Notes: generated by a model from the letters alone, not told the origin. Numbered from the stretch's first letter, positions 27,358 through 37,274 are shown. The stretch is DNA of 64,000 nt from Bacteroidetes bacterium UBA5697 (GCA_002420145.1 DIHL01000079.1:1-64000), one strand, 5' to 3'. Program-made: numbers and translations.

Positions 27358-29775
27358 ATGAACTTTTTTAGCGATTCTGATAAAATGCCCTTTGAACCTA
27401 TGCTTGACGAGGATAGCGATTTCATCCCTTTATTGTCGGCAGAGGATGAGGACAATATGCATGCAGAAAAAATACCCGATATACTGTCAATTTTACCGTT
27501 ACGTAATACCGTTTTATTTCCTGGTGTCGTTATTCCAATTACAGTTGGTAGAGATAAATCGATTAACCTCATAAAAGATGCCTACAAAGGCGATAAAACC
27601 ATTGGGGTTGTAACTCAAAAAAATGATGGCATTGAAGATCCTCAACCAGAAGATTTACATGCTGTTGGAACCGTAGCACAAATTATTAAGATGTTACGTA
27701 TGCCTGATGGTAATACAACGGTTATTATTCAAGGTAAAAAACGTTTCCGTATTAAAGAATTTACTCAAAGCGAACCTTATTATAAAGCTACTACACAGCG
27801 CTTTGAAGAAACTCGTCCAGATAAAGATGATAAAGAATTTCAAGCGATTGTATCGAGTTTAAAAGACACCGCTTTACAAATCATTCAAAAGTCTCAACAC
27901 ATTCCTACAGAAGCTGGTTTTGCATTAAATAATATTGAAAGTCAAAACTTTATGGTGAATTTTATTTCATCAAACATGAATGCTAGTGCTTCTGAAAAAC
28001 AACGCATGTTGGAAGTTCCTAGCTTAAAAGATAGAGCCACTATGGTTTTAACTCATTTAAGTAAAGACTTGCAAATGTTGGAGTTAAAAAATCAAATTCA
28101 AAATAAAGTAAAAGTTGATATTGATAAACAACAACGCGATTACTTTTTACACCAACAAATAAAAACCATTCAAGAAGAGTTAGGTGAAAAAAGTCACGAA
28201 CAAGATATTGAAGAGTTAAGAGAAAGAGCGAAAACTAAAAAATGGAATAAAGAAATTGCGGATACCTTTGAAAAACAAATAGGCAAATTATCTCGCATGA
28301 ACCCTAACTCGCCAGAGTTTGGAATTCAAACCAATTATTTAGAATTATTATTAGACCTCCCTTGGGGCGAATACACTCAAGATAACTTTGATTTAAAACA
28401 TGCCGAAGCTACTTTAAACGAAGATCATTTTGGTTTAGAAAAAGTAAAAGAACGTATTTTAGAACACTTAGCTGTATTAAAATTAAAAGGCGATTTAAAA
28501 GCACCTATTCTTTGTTTATATGGTCCTCCAGGTGTTGGCAAAACATCTTTAGGAAAGAGCGTTGCTAAAGCTTTAGGGCGCAAATACGTGCGCATGAGTT
28601 TAGGCGGATTAAAAGATGAAAGCGAAATCCGTGGACACCGTAAAACATACATTGGCGCGATGCCAGGACGTATTTTACAAAACCTAAAAAAAGTACAATC
28701 GTCTAATCCAGTTTTTATTTTAGATGAGATAGATAAAGTAGGGAACGATTTTCATGGCGACCCATCCTCTGCTCTATTAGAAGTATTAGACCCAGAACAA
28801 AACTCTACTTTTTATGATAATTTCTTAGAAGCAGATTACGATTTAAGTAAAGTCATGTTTATTGCAACCTGCAATAATTTGTCGACTATACAGCCTGCTC
28901 TGCGCGACCGTATGGAAATTATTGATGTGAGTGGTTATACCGTTGAAGAAAAAATTGAAATTGCCAAACAACATTTGTTACCTAAACAAGTGGAAGAAAA
29001 CGGTCTTAAAAAATCTCAATTAAAATTAACAGACAAACAGCTAGAATTTATCATCGAAAATTATACAGCCGAAAGTGGTGTGCGAAATTTAGAAAAACGT
29101 ATTTCTAAAATTGCACGTTATGTTGCTGTACATGTTGTAAAAGATGAAACTTTACCAAAAATAAACGAAGAATCAATTGCTAAAATACTTGGCCCTTCTC
29201 ACGAAAAGGCAAAATATCAAGGTAATGATGTGCCAGGTGTTGTAACAGGTTTAGCGTGGACACAAGTTGGTGGCGATATCTTATTTATCGAAACCTCATT
29301 ATCAAAAGGTAAAGGAGCTAAACTAGCTTTGACAGGTAACTTAGGAGATGTGATGAAAGAAAGTGCGACCTTAGCATTAGAATTCATTAAAGCACATAAT
29401 GAAGAATTAAATATTGATTCTGAATTATTTGAAAATTACAATATCCATATTCACGTGCCAGAGGGTGCAACCCCAAAAGATGGACCAAGTGCTGGAATAG
29501 CGATGCTCACGTCTTTAACATCTGCTTTAACTAAACGCAAGGTAAAAAAACATTTAGCGATGACTGGCGAAATTACATTAAGAGGGAAAGTATTACCTGT
29601 TGGTGGTATTAAAGAAAAAATACTGGCAGCTAAACGTGCTGGTATTAAAGAAATCATCTTATGTGCAGATAATAAAAAGGACGTTGATGATATTAAATCT
29701 GATTACTTAAAAGGATTAACATTTAAATATGTTACTCAAATGACTGAAGTATTACAATTAGCTTTACTAAAGTAA
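27358..29775 (+). CDS. lon: ATP-dependent protease La (Lon)
   Basis: This 805-residue protein has the full LonA layout: N-terminal substrate domain (about 40-245, with ILPLRNTVLFPGVVIPITVG), coiled middle, AAA+ module with Walker A GPPGVGKTS (389-397) and Walker B PVFILDEIDKVG, and the C-terminal protease domain with catalytic Ser711 in PKDGPSAG and its Lys partner in GGIKEK (about 752-754). Lon degrades damaged and short-lived regulatory proteins in the cytoplasm. The first 35 residues are acidic and variable. The gene is monocistronic between two terminators. Confidence 0.97.
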   Translation: MNFFSDSDKMPFEPMLDEDSDFIPLLSAEDEDNMHAEKIPDILSILPLRNTVLFPGVVIPITVGRDKSINLIKDAYKGDKTIGVVTQKNDGIEDPQPEDLHAVGTVAQIIKMLRMPDGNTTVIIQGKKRFRIKEFTQSEPYYKATTQRFEETRPDKDDKEFQAIVSSLKDTALQIIQKSQHIPTEAGFALNNIESQNFMVNFISSNMNASASEKQRMLEVPSLKDRATMVLTHLSKDLQMLELKNQIQNKVKVDIDKQQRDYFLHQQIKTIQEELGEKSHEQDIEELRERAKTKKWNKEIADTFEKQIGKLSRMNPNSPEFGIQTNYLELLLDLPWGEYTQDNFDLKHAEATLNEDHFGLEKVKERILEHLAVLKLKGDLKAPILCLYGPPGVGKTSLGKSVAKALGRKYVRMSLGGLKDESEIRGHRKTYIGAMPGRILQNLKKVQSSNPVFILDEIDKVGNDFHGDPSSALLEVLDPEQNSTFYDNFLEADYDLSKVMFIATCNNLSTIQPALRDRMEIIDVSGYTVEEKIEIAKQHLLPKQVEENGLKKSQLKLTDKQLEFIIENYTAESGVRNLEKRISKIARYVAVHVVKDETLPKINEESIAKILGPSHEKAKYQGNDVPGVVTGLAWTQVGGDILFIETSLSKGKGAKLALTGNLGDVMKESATLALEFIKAHNEELNIDSELFENYNIHIHVPEGATPKDGPSAGIAMLTSLTSALTKRKVKKHLAMTGEITLRGKVLPVGGIKEKILAAKRAGIKEIILCADNKKDVDDIKSDYLKGLTFKYVTQMTEVLQLALLK

Positions 29776-29777
29776 AT

Positions 29778-29810
29778 AAAAAAACCTCCAATTAAATTGG
29801 AGGTTTTTTT
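29778..29810. terminator. Bidirectional rho-independent terminator
   Basis: The stem CCTCCAATT/AATTGGAGG is flanked by seven A and seven T. It stands between the convergent ends of lon and the sigma-factor gene and can serve both. Confidence 0.92.
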
Positions 29811-29850
29811 ATGCAAAAATCAAATTATATTAAACAAACAAACCATAGCA

Positions 29851-30450
29851 TTAAATATATATTTCGACTTTTTTCTCTTCTAACATTTTCTTTAAATTAA
29901 TTAAAGCGTAACGCATTCTACCTAAAGATGTATTGATTGATACATTCGTGATTTCAGAAATTTCTTTAAAACTCATATCGTAATAGGTTCTCATAATAAC
30001 CACTTCCTTTTGATCTTGTGGTAAATCATTTACAATAGAACGAATGGTTTGCTTAAACATTCTAGTTTCTTCGTTGTCTTTTGATGTGGTCGATTCTTCA
30101 GGTATAATATCAAAAATACTAGTTTCTTCACCTTCATCATTAGTTACAGAAGAGATAGAAGGCATTTTTTTAACCTTTCTAAAATGATCGATGATTAAAT
30201 TTTTAGCAATACGTAAAATCCAAGGCAAAAATTTACCTTCTTCATTATACTGTTGCTTTTTTAATGTTTGAATAACTTTAAAGAATGTTTCTTGAAACAC
30301 ATCTTCAGTTAACGCTTTATTACGCGTAATTAAATAGATGTACGAAAAAATTCGACGTTTATGACGCTTAACAAGAACTGAAAGAGATTCTTCATTACCA
30401 TTCATATAGAGCTTAACAAGCTCATTATCAGAAAGAAGTTGCATAGACAT
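29851..30450 (-). CDS. ECF-type RNA polymerase sigma factor
   Basis: This 199-residue protein has sigma region 2 at about 20-95 (YIYLITRNKALTEDVFQETFFKVI and LPWILRIAKNLIIDHFRK) and region 4 at about 135-190 (LPQDQKEVVIMRTYYDMSFKEIS with a helix-turn-helix, then RMRYALINLKKML). No anti-sigma gene is adjacent, unlike many ECF sigma factors. It begins MSMQLLSDNELVK; translation could also start at the internal ATG two codons on. Its regulon is unknown. Confidence 0.9.
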   Translation of the reverse strand: MSMQLLSDNELVKLYMNGNEESLSVLVKRHKRRIFSYIYLITRNKALTEDVFQETFFKVIQTLKKQQYNEEGKFLPWILRIAKNLIIDHFRKVKKMPSISSVTNDEGEETSIFDIIPEESTTSKDNEETRMFKQTIRSIVNDLPQDQKEVVIMRTYYDMSFKEISEITNVSINTSLGRMRYALINLKKMLEEKKVEIYI

Positions 30451-30595
30451 AGGACTACAATTAAATTATTGGTTCAATAAAAATTTAAGTAGAAGTCTAT
30501 GCGATGGTAATTACGTTTTTGGGTTAATAATACTCGAATTTAAGATTTTTTCACAAAATCAAAAGTTAATTTGAGCGAAACTAGGCTTTCAGTTA

Positions 30596-31555
30596 TTAAA
30601 AGAACGACCCTAGTACGTGAAGTAATTTGTCTACTTGACTATGCCACAATAATCTAGCTGATACTTCATCAGCCTTATCCGAGGCAAAGTCTGTGATAAT
30701 CAATGAAATATCATTAGTTAATTCATCTTTTTGTATTCTAAATTCAAAATAACTTCCGTCATTTTTATCTAACCATTGGTATCTAATTAATTGAGGAGGA
30801 ACTTCTTTCACCAACTTAGCTTGTTGAATTTGTCCATCCCAATCAAAAGTAAAAACTCCATCTCTAATGTTTACGTCATCACAAAACCATTCAGATAATC
30901 CACTCTCTGTACTCACAAATTCAAATACCATATCCTCTGAAGCTCTAATCACAAATTCCATTTCAAACTTACCAGCTGGCTCTTTAACATGTTTTGTTGG
31001 AGCGGTATAATCTGGAGTTCTAAATGTAGTTGGAGCAACTATTTGTTTCTTAACTGGAGCTGGTTTTTCTTTTTTTACTTTAACAGGTTTTTCAGGTTTA
31101 ACAACAGGTACTTTTACTATAACTGGTTTTTCAACTTTAGCTGGTTTTACTGGAGCAACCTTTTTTACAGGCTTAGCTACCTTTTTAGGGGCAACCTTTT
31201 TTGCAACTACTTTCTTAGTAACCGCTTTCTTAACTGGTTTTGCAGCCTTTTTAGGAGCTACTTTTTTAGCTATTTTTTTAACTACAAGCTTTTTTGCAAC
31301 TGCTTTTTTAACTGGTTTCTTAGCAACAACCTTTTTAATAGGCTTTTTTGCAACCACTTTCTTAGCGGCTACTTTTTTAGTAACACTAGGGCGTGATGCC
31401 GACTTTTTAACTGGCTTTGATTTAACTGCTGTTTTCACAACTTTTTTCTTAGCAACAGGCTTTTTAGCAGCTACTTTTTTTGGAGCAACTTTTTTAGTCA
31501 CGCTAGGGCGTGATGCTTTTTTATTTTTTGACGAAGCCTTAGTTTTTGTCGACAT
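30596..31555 (-). CDS. Histone H1-like Lys/Ala/Pro-rich tail fused to a START-like domain
   Basis: This 319-residue protein has two unlike halves. Residues 1-185 or so are a very basic low-complexity tail of AKKPVKKV-type repeats with two copies of SRPSVTKKVA, resembling bacterial histone H1-like proteins that bind DNA. Residues 195-319 are a START/SRPBCC-like domain (KFEMEFVIRASEDMVFEFV, GLSEWFCDDVN, QIQQAKLVKEVPPQLIRYQW). As I recall, the short START-like protein is common beside mutL in Bacteroidota without such a tail. So DNA or nucleoid tethering of a ligand-binding domain is suggested (inference). It is divergent from mutL. The tail could vary in length through its internal repeats. Confidence 0.82.
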   Translation of the reverse strand: MSTKTKASSKNKKASRPSVTKKVAPKKVAAKKPVAKKKVVKTAVKSKPVKKSASRPSVTKKVAAKKVVAKKPIKKVVAKKPVKKAVAKKLVVKKIAKKVAPKKAAKPVKKAVTKKVVAKKVAPKKVAKPVKKVAPVKPAKVEKPVIVKVPVVKPEKPVKVKKEKPAPVKKQIVAPTTFRTPDYTAPTKHVKEPAGKFEMEFVIRASEDMVFEFVSTESGLSEWFCDDVNIRDGVFTFDWDGQIQQAKLVKEVPPQLIRYQWLDKNDGSYFEFRIQKDELTNDISLIITDFASDKADEVSARLLWHSQVDKLLHVLGSFF

Positions 31556-31674
31556 AACCTATTTATTTTTCCGGAAATTTATAAAATAAAAAGGTTAACT
31601 AAAAACTTATTATCAACTTTTTTTAAATATTTTCTAAATCCACTCTCTTTTTTAGGGTAAATCAAGTAAAAAAT

Positions 31675-31682
31675 TACCTTTG
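31675..31682 (+). promoter_or_regulatory. Bacteroidota -7 promoter box upstream of mutL
   Basis: TACCTTTG matches TAnnTTTG perfectly and ends four bases before the mutL ATG, in the context TTACCTTTGCGCCATG, almost the same as at rbfA. The expected start of transcription is at or near the ATG, so the message would be leaderless or nearly so. Confidence 0.6.
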
Positions 31683-31686
31683 CGCC

Positions 31687-33546
31687 ATGCAAAATGTAAT
31701 CACTCTTTTACCAGAAAGTGTAGCTAACCAAATAGCTGCTGGCGAGGTCGTTCAACGTCCAGCCTCTATTGTAAAAGAATTGCTTGAAAATGCCATTGAT
31801 GCCAAAGCCACATTTATTAAACTAATTGTTAAGGATGCCGGTAAAACTCTTGTTCAGGTGATTGATAATGGTATGGGAATGAACCCCGTTGATGCCCGAA
31901 TGGCTTTTGAACGCCATGCCACTTCTAAAATTAAAAAAGCAGAAGATTTATTTCAATTACATACCAAAGGATTTAGAGGAGAAGCCCTTGCTAGTATTGC
32001 AGCTGTGGCTCAAGTGGAATTAAAAACCAAACGCGAAGAAGACATTGTAGGGCAATTAATTGAAATAGAAGGTAATAAATTTATGCGTCAAGAAGAGTGT
32101 CAGGCCCCAACGGGTTCTTCTTTTAGTGTAAAAAATCTATTTTTTAATATTCCTGCACGTCGTAATTTTTTGAAAGATGATAGCGTTGAATTAAAACATA
32201 TCATAGATGAGTTTGAACGTGTATGTTTGCCTCATGCTAATATTCATTTTCAATTATACAGTAACGGTAACGAAATTTATAATTTGCCTCCTGCAACCTT
32301 AATTGAACGTATCTCAGGATTATTTAGTAAAAACTTACAAGGTAAATTAGTTCAAATTAACGAAGATACAGATGTTGTAAAAATATCTGGATACGTGGGA
32401 AAACCTGAAAACGCAAAAAAACGCCGAGGCGATCAATATTTTTTTGTAAACGATCGTTTTATTAAAAGTCCTTATTTGCATCATGCTATTGCAGAAGCTT
32501 ACCGAGAATTAATAGCCAACGATGTACATCCTGCCTACTATTTATTTTTAGAAGTTAATCCTGAGTTTATTGATATAAATATTCATCCTACCAAAACAGA
32601 AATTAAATTTCAGGACGAAAAAATTATTTATGCTTTATTACATAGTGCCGTTAAGCGTGCTTTAGGAAAAGCAAACCTTGCTCCTAGTCTTGATTTTAAT
32701 AGCGAAATGAGTTTTGATATTGATTACACTAAATCAGTTTCGGCACCTACAGTTACAGTAAATCCTGATTATAACCCATTTTCAACAAGTACTTCTAAAT
32801 CTTCGTCTGGTGGAGGCTCATCTTATAAACAACCGTTTGAAAATGATTTACAAAAACACAACAAACAGAACTGGGAAAGTTTATACCAAAATTACTCTAA
32901 CTTAGATTATAAAGGCGAAAACGAAAATCTACAATTAGAAAAACAAGCCGAACAAACGCAAATAGACCACGATATTTTTTCTACCAAAGGTTTTCAATTA
33001 TATAATAAGTATATTATTTCTGCGCACGAAAATGGTTTGTTAGTGATAGATCAACAACGAGCACATGAGCGTATTTTATACGAACACTATATTGCTACAA
33101 AAGATAAAAATGTAGCCTCATCTTCACAACAAGTTTTATTTCCTATTACAATTGAGTTAACACCTAACGATTATGTGTTATTAGAAAGCTTAATGCCTCA
33201 TTTTAAATTACTGGGTTTTGAAATTGAACCCTTTGGAAAAAACACGGTAGTAGTTCAGGGTACGCCAGCAGAATTAGGAGAATTTAACACTCAAGAGATG
33301 GTAGAAGGTATCTTAGAAACCTATAAATTAAATACCTTTGATGTGAAAATTGACCCATTTGAAAACATGTGTAAGAGTATGGCAAAAAGTGCGGGTATTA
33401 AATATGGTAAAACATTAGATGAACAAGAAATAGCATTAATGCTTGAACATTTATTTAATTGCGAAAACCCAATGTATAGCCCAAATGGAAAACCTGTGAT
33501 TATGGAAATGAGTAAATTGGAATTAGATTCTTTTTTTAAGAAATAG
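31687..33546 (+). CDS. mutL: DNA mismatch repair protein MutL
   Basis: This 619-residue protein has the GHKL ATPase domain at 1-330: AAGEVVQRPASIVKELLENAIDA, DNGMGM, RHATSKI and GFRGEALASIAAV are intact. A variable linker follows (about 345-440), then the C-terminal dimerisation domain. The endonuclease motif of MutL homologues, usually DQHAxxERxxYE, reads DQQRAHERILYE at 455-466, and the CPHGRP-like motif near the end is replaced by SPNGKP, so nicking activity is uncertain. MutL couples MutS mismatch recognition to repair. It is the first gene of a run with two rhomboids, a TPR/PD40 protein and a DUF4159 protein. Confidence 0.95.
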   Translation: MQNVITLLPESVANQIAAGEVVQRPASIVKELLENAIDAKATFIKLIVKDAGKTLVQVIDNGMGMNPVDARMAFERHATSKIKKAEDLFQLHTKGFRGEALASIAAVAQVELKTKREEDIVGQLIEIEGNKFMRQEECQAPTGSSFSVKNLFFNIPARRNFLKDDSVELKHIIDEFERVCLPHANIHFQLYSNGNEIYNLPPATLIERISGLFSKNLQGKLVQINEDTDVVKISGYVGKPENAKKRRGDQYFFVNDRFIKSPYLHHAIAEAYRELIANDVHPAYYLFLEVNPEFIDINIHPTKTEIKFQDEKIIYALLHSAVKRALGKANLAPSLDFNSEMSFDIDYTKSVSAPTVTVNPDYNPFSTSTSKSSSGGGSSYKQPFENDLQKHNKQNWESLYQNYSNLDYKGENENLQLEKQAEQTQIDHDIFSTKGFQLYNKYIISAHENGLLVIDQQRAHERILYEHYIATKDKNVASSSQQVLFPITIELTPNDYVLLESLMPHFKLLGFEIEPFGKNTVVVQGTPAELGEFNTQEMVEGILETYKLNTFDVKIDPFENMCKSMAKSAGIKYGKTLDEQEIALMLEHLFNCENPMYSPNGKPVIMEMSKLELDSFFKK

Positions 33547-33557
33547 TTAATGACATT

Positions 33558-34178
33558 ATGAGTTTTCAAGAATTTAAACCAAGACAATTTCAGCAAATAC
33601 CAATGGTGGTTAAAAATATTTTAATCATCAATGTAGTTTTGTTTGCCTCTAAATTTTTCTTGGCTGGAAAAATTGATTTGGATCGTTATCTAGATTTATT
33701 TCCGATAGGTACAGAATACTTTAAACCACACCAATTTATTACCTACATGTTTATGCATGCCGACTTCTCACATATTTTTTTAAATATGTTAGCAGTTTAC
33801 ATGTTTGGTTCAATCTTAGAAAACATTTGGGGTTCGAAACGTTTTTTAAATTTTTACCTTTTATGTGGATTGGGTGCGGCGGCTTTACAATTAGCGATTA
33901 GCGCCTTTCATAACGAGTATACTATTTTACTAGGTGCTTCTGGCTCTGTGTTTGGCTTATTGGTTGCTTTTGCCATGATGTTCCCAAACACTGAATTACA
34001 ATTATATTTTGTTATTCCTGTAAAAGCTAAGTTTTTAGTCATTGGATATGCTTTGTTTGAATTATATAATGGTTTTTTTGCCCATGATAATGTAGCACAT
34101 TTTGCTCATCTTGGAGGTTTAGCTGTTGGCATTATCATTATGTTAATTTGGAAGCGCAATAAAAATTTCTTTTTTTAA
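33558..34178 (+). CDS. Rhomboid family intramembrane serine protease
   Basis: This 206-residue protein has six membrane helices. The catalytic dyad is visible: Ser in GASGSVFG (about residue 130) and His in AHFAHLGGLAVG (about 178), plus the helix-2 HxxxN motif in HADFSHIFLNMLAV. Rhomboids cut membrane proteins within or next to transmembrane helices. It lies 11 bases after mutL and seven bases before a second rhomboid, an arrangement common in the phylum. Confidence 0.93.
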   Translation: MSFQEFKPRQFQQIPMVVKNILIINVVLFASKFFLAGKIDLDRYLDLFPIGTEYFKPHQFITYMFMHADFSHIFLNMLAVYMFGSILENIWGSKRFLNFYLLCGLGAAALQLAISAFHNEYTILLGASGSVFGLLVAFAMMFPNTELQLYFVIPVKAKFLVIGYALFELYNGFFAHDNVAHFAHLGGLAVGIIIMLIWKRNKNFFF

Positions 34179-34185
34179 TATTTCT

Positions 34186-35013
34186 ATGTCTTTTATCCAA
34201 AATATCAAACACGAACTACAAAGACATAGCAAGCTTACTGTTTTATTAATCGTAAATATTTCTATTTTCTTTATCATTAATATCAGTACTGGTATTTTTC
34301 AGTCTGACTTTATTACTTTAAACATGGCATTGCCATTAAATTTAAATGAGTTTGTATTTAAATTCTGGACCTTATTTACTTATATGTTTTCTCATAAGGA
34401 TTTAGGTCATGTTTTTTATAACATGTTACTTCTTTATTTTTCAGCACAAACTTTTTTAAGCTTTTTGTCCGAAAAGAAAATGGTATATGTATATATAATG
34501 AGTGGATTAATGGGTGGAATTATTTTATTAATTCTATCTGCTATTTTCCCAAGTACATTTGAGTATTCTATTCTGTTTGGGGCATCTGCTGCTGTTTTAG
34601 GAATAGTTACCAGCTTAGCTTTGTACATCCCTAATCTTCCTATTAGTTTATTTGGCATTATCGAAATGAAGTATAAATATTACGCTTTGTTAATTTTTGC
34701 TGTTTCAACTATTATTGATTTTAACATCAATACTGGAGGGAAAATCTCACATTTTGGAGGAGCATTTTTTGGTTTATTTTTTGGATATATGCTTAAAAAC
34801 GGAAAGGATATATCTGAGTTCACATTCTTTAATAGAACAAAAACGTCAACACTTAAAGTAGTTCACTCCAACAAAAATGCAAAAGCCCATGAACAGAGTC
34901 AAAGTAACCAACAAACCATTGATACTCTTTTAGATAAAATTTCTAAAAATGGATACGAAAGCCTTAGTAAATCAGAAAAAGAACTCTTGTTTAAACTTTC
35001 TCAGAAAAAATAG
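34186..35013 (+). CDS. Rhomboid family intramembrane serine protease, second copy
   Basis: This 275-residue protein is a second rhomboid, diverged from its neighbour. The nucleophile is in LFGASAAVLGI and the histidine in KISHFGGAFFGLFFGY; HKDLGHVFYNML supplies the oxyanion-side motif. About six membrane helices occupy the first 205 residues. A polar cytoplasmic tail of about 70 residues follows (with KAHEQSQSNQQTIDTLLDKI), absent from the first copy, which may recruit partners (inference). The substrate is unknown. Confidence 0.91.
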   Translation: MSFIQNIKHELQRHSKLTVLLIVNISIFFIINISTGIFQSDFITLNMALPLNLNEFVFKFWTLFTYMFSHKDLGHVFYNMLLLYFSAQTFLSFLSEKKMVYVYIMSGLMGGIILLILSAIFPSTFEYSILFGASAAVLGIVTSLALYIPNLPISLFGIIEMKYKYYALLIFAVSTIIDFNINTGGKISHFGGAFFGLFFGYMLKNGKDISEFTFFNRTKTSTLKVVHSNKNAKAHEQSQSNQQTIDTLLDKISKNGYESLSKSEKELLFKLSQKK

Positions 35014-35053
35014 GTACGATTATTGAAAATATTTTTATAAATTGTAACCAATT

Positions 35054-36598
35054 ATGGTTAAGTATTTTCTAGCAATAAGTTGTTTTTCGTTTTCATTAGC
35101 GGTTGCTCAACCAGGCAAAGCTAAGTACGATATTGCAGATGCAGACGAGCATTACAATCATCATAATTTTTTAATGGCCCTTCCTATCTATAAAGAACTA
35201 TTAAAAGGAGATAAAAACAACGCAATTATTCAATACAAAATTGCCGAATGTTATTTAAACACTCACATCAATAAAGCTGAGGCGATTAAATATTTAGAGT
35301 TTTGTGTTAAGGAGCCAAAAGTAGAGTCCAATGTTTGGTTAAAATTAGGCGAAGCTTATAGACTAGCCAATAAAATAGACGATGCCATTAAGGCTTTCGA
35401 AAAATATAAAGAGCTTGAACCTAAAAAGAAAAAAATAGCTGATAGAGAAATTGAAATTTGTAATAACGCAAAAGCATTAATGCTTAATCCTGTTAATGTT
35501 TCTTTCACTAATTTGGGAAAAGAAATTAACTCAGAATTTGCTGATTATTATCCTTGGATTACTCAAGATGAAAGTTTTTTAGCATTTACCACTCGTCGTA
35601 AAGGTCAAACAGCAGGACGAGTTGAAGTAGACGGATATTATGCCTCTGATATTTATACTTCAAAAGTAGAAGCAGGAAAATGGATTAAAGCAGAAAACCC
35701 TGGCCCTAAAATTAACTCTTCATTAGATGAACAAGTGGTTGGTGTAAAAGCAGATGGCTCTGAAATGCTTGTTTACATTGATCATATTGATAAGTATGGA
35801 GATATTTATCATTCTATAAAAAAGAATGGAGCATGGGTTAAATACCTTCCATTTCCTGAACATATTAATAAAAAATTAGAACACTCTGCCTCTATTAGTG
35901 CCGATGGTAATACTTTATTTTTTGTAAGAGGAGAAGATAAGGATGCTCAAACAGATATTTATATCTGTAGAAAACTACCAAACGGAAACTGGAGCGAACC
36001 TTTTAAAATGGGTCCTGAAGTTAATACAGAATACCATGAAGACTTTCCTTATTTGTCAACTGATGGGGTTACTCTTTATTTTTCATCAGAAGGTCATAAT
36101 ACCATGGGAGGTTTTGATTTATTTAAAAGCGTTTGGAATCCAGAAGAAAATACTTGGACTAAAGCAGAAAATTTAGGTTACCCAGTTAACACAACTGATG
36201 AAGATAGAAGTATTAGTTTAACTCCTGATAATAGAGTTGGCTATATAAGCGCATTAAGACCAGGAGGACAAGGAGATTTAGATATTTACAGAGTAAAATT
36301 TAATGATGTTGATCAGAAATTAACCTTGTATTTAGGTAACATTGCTTTAGGCGATTCTTTAAATCAACCTAAGGAATACATTGCCAATATATTAGCAGTA
36401 AATACCGTGAGTAACGAAGAGTTTAGTTTTGCACCTAATCCAACTAATGGAAAATTCGTCATGGCATTACCTGCTGGAACATATGATATTACTATTATAT
36501 CTGATGGCTATGCGGAGTTTAAAGATAAACTAACCGTATCTGATTTAGGGTTACCCATTGCCGAAGAAAAGAAAAACTATAAACTCGCTAAGCGCTAA
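35054..36598 (+). CDS. TPR and PD40 (WD40-like) repeat exported protein
   Basis: This 514-residue protein has a signal peptide ending LAVAQ, TPR repeats to about residue 140 (ALPIYKELLKGDKNNAIIQY), then five or so PD40 beta-propeller repeats (for example YYPWITQDESFLAFTTRR, SASISADGNTLFFVRG, DFPYLSTDGVTLYFSSEG, GGQGDLDIYRV). It resembles the N-terminal part of PorE-like T9SS/peptidoglycan-associated proteins, such as the OmpA-type gene at 60505, but lacks the OmpA domain. Its last 80 residues are a small beta-sandwich-like region. It overlaps the next gene by one base (TAATG), so translation is likely coupled. Confidence 0.85.
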   Translation: MVKYFLAISCFSFSLAVAQPGKAKYDIADADEHYNHHNFLMALPIYKELLKGDKNNAIIQYKIAECYLNTHINKAEAIKYLEFCVKEPKVESNVWLKLGEAYRLANKIDDAIKAFEKYKELEPKKKKIADREIEICNNAKALMLNPVNVSFTNLGKEINSEFADYYPWITQDESFLAFTTRRKGQTAGRVEVDGYYASDIYTSKVEAGKWIKAENPGPKINSSLDEQVVGVKADGSEMLVYIDHIDKYGDIYHSIKKNGAWVKYLPFPEHINKKLEHSASISADGNTLFFVRGEDKDAQTDIYICRKLPNGNWSEPFKMGPEVNTEYHEDFPYLSTDGVTLYFSSEGHNTMGGFDLFKSVWNPEENTWTKAENLGYPVNTTDEDRSISLTPDNRVGYISALRPGGQGDLDIYRVKFNDVDQKLTLYLGNIALGDSLNQPKEYIANILAVNTVSNEEFSFAPNPTNGKFVMALPAGTYDITIISDGYAEFKDKLTVSDLGLPIAEEKKNYKLAKR

Positions 36599-37266
36599 TG
36601 CATAAGTTTATTTATATCCTAATCATTTTCTTTTTTGCAAAAACACCTTATGTTATTGCTCAATCTTACCAAATAGGAATTTTGAAATATAGCGGAGGTG
36701 GCGATTGGTATGCCAACCTAGAAACATCTGTTCCTAATTTAATTAAATACTGTAACACTAACATTAAAACAAACATCAATCCTGAACAAGCTGTTGTTGA
36801 AGTAGGAAGTGCAGAAATTTTTAACTATCCTTTTATTCATATGACAGGGCATGGGAATGTAGTATTTTCAAATCAAGAAGCCGAAAATTTAAGAAAGTAT
36901 TTAGCAGGTGGTGGTTTTCTTCACGTTTCTGATAATTATGGGATGGATAAATTTATTAGAACCGAATTAAAAAAAGTGTTTCCTGAATTAGAGTTAGTAG
37001 AACTTCCCTACTCTCATCCTATTTATCATCAAGCCTATAATTTTGATAAAGGATTACCTAAAATTCATGAACATGATAATAAAGCTCCTCAAGGTTTTGG
37101 TTTGATTTACAAAGGTCGTTTAGTATGCTTTTATGATTTCGAATGCGACTTAGGAGATGGTTGGGAAAGTTACGATATACATAAAGATAGCCAAGAAGCT
37201 AGAGAAAAAGCCTTAAAAATGGGAGCTAATATCATTAGTTACGTGTTTTTAAACTCCCAGAAATAA
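36598..37266 (+). CDS. DUF4159 family secreted protein
   Basis: This 222-residue protein has a signal peptide ending YVIAQS (about 22). The body matches DUF4159, often described as a glutamine-amidotransferase-like fold: GILKYSGGGDWYANLETSVPNL, then FIHMTGHGNVVFSNQEAENLRKYLAGGGFLHVSDNYG, with HGNVV and GDGWESYD. No catalytic function is established. Its start overlaps the upstream stop by one base. The gene is the last of the mutL run and is followed by dispersed repeats. Confidence 0.85.
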   Translation: MHKFIYILIIFFFAKTPYVIAQSYQIGILKYSGGGDWYANLETSVPNLIKYCNTNIKTNINPEQAVVEVGSAEIFNYPFIHMTGHGNVVFSNQEAENLRKYLAGGGFLHVSDNYGMDKFIRTELKKVFPELELVELPYSHPIYHQAYNFDKGLPKIHEHDNKAPQGFGLIYKGRLVCFYDFECDLGDGWESYDIHKDSQEAREKALKMGANIISYVFLNSQK

Positions 37267-37274
37267 TATTTTTT

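Noticed and set aside
30989..31396. Forward frame rich in Phe, Tyr and Asn
   Set aside because: It is the antisense of the Lys-rich histone-like tail.
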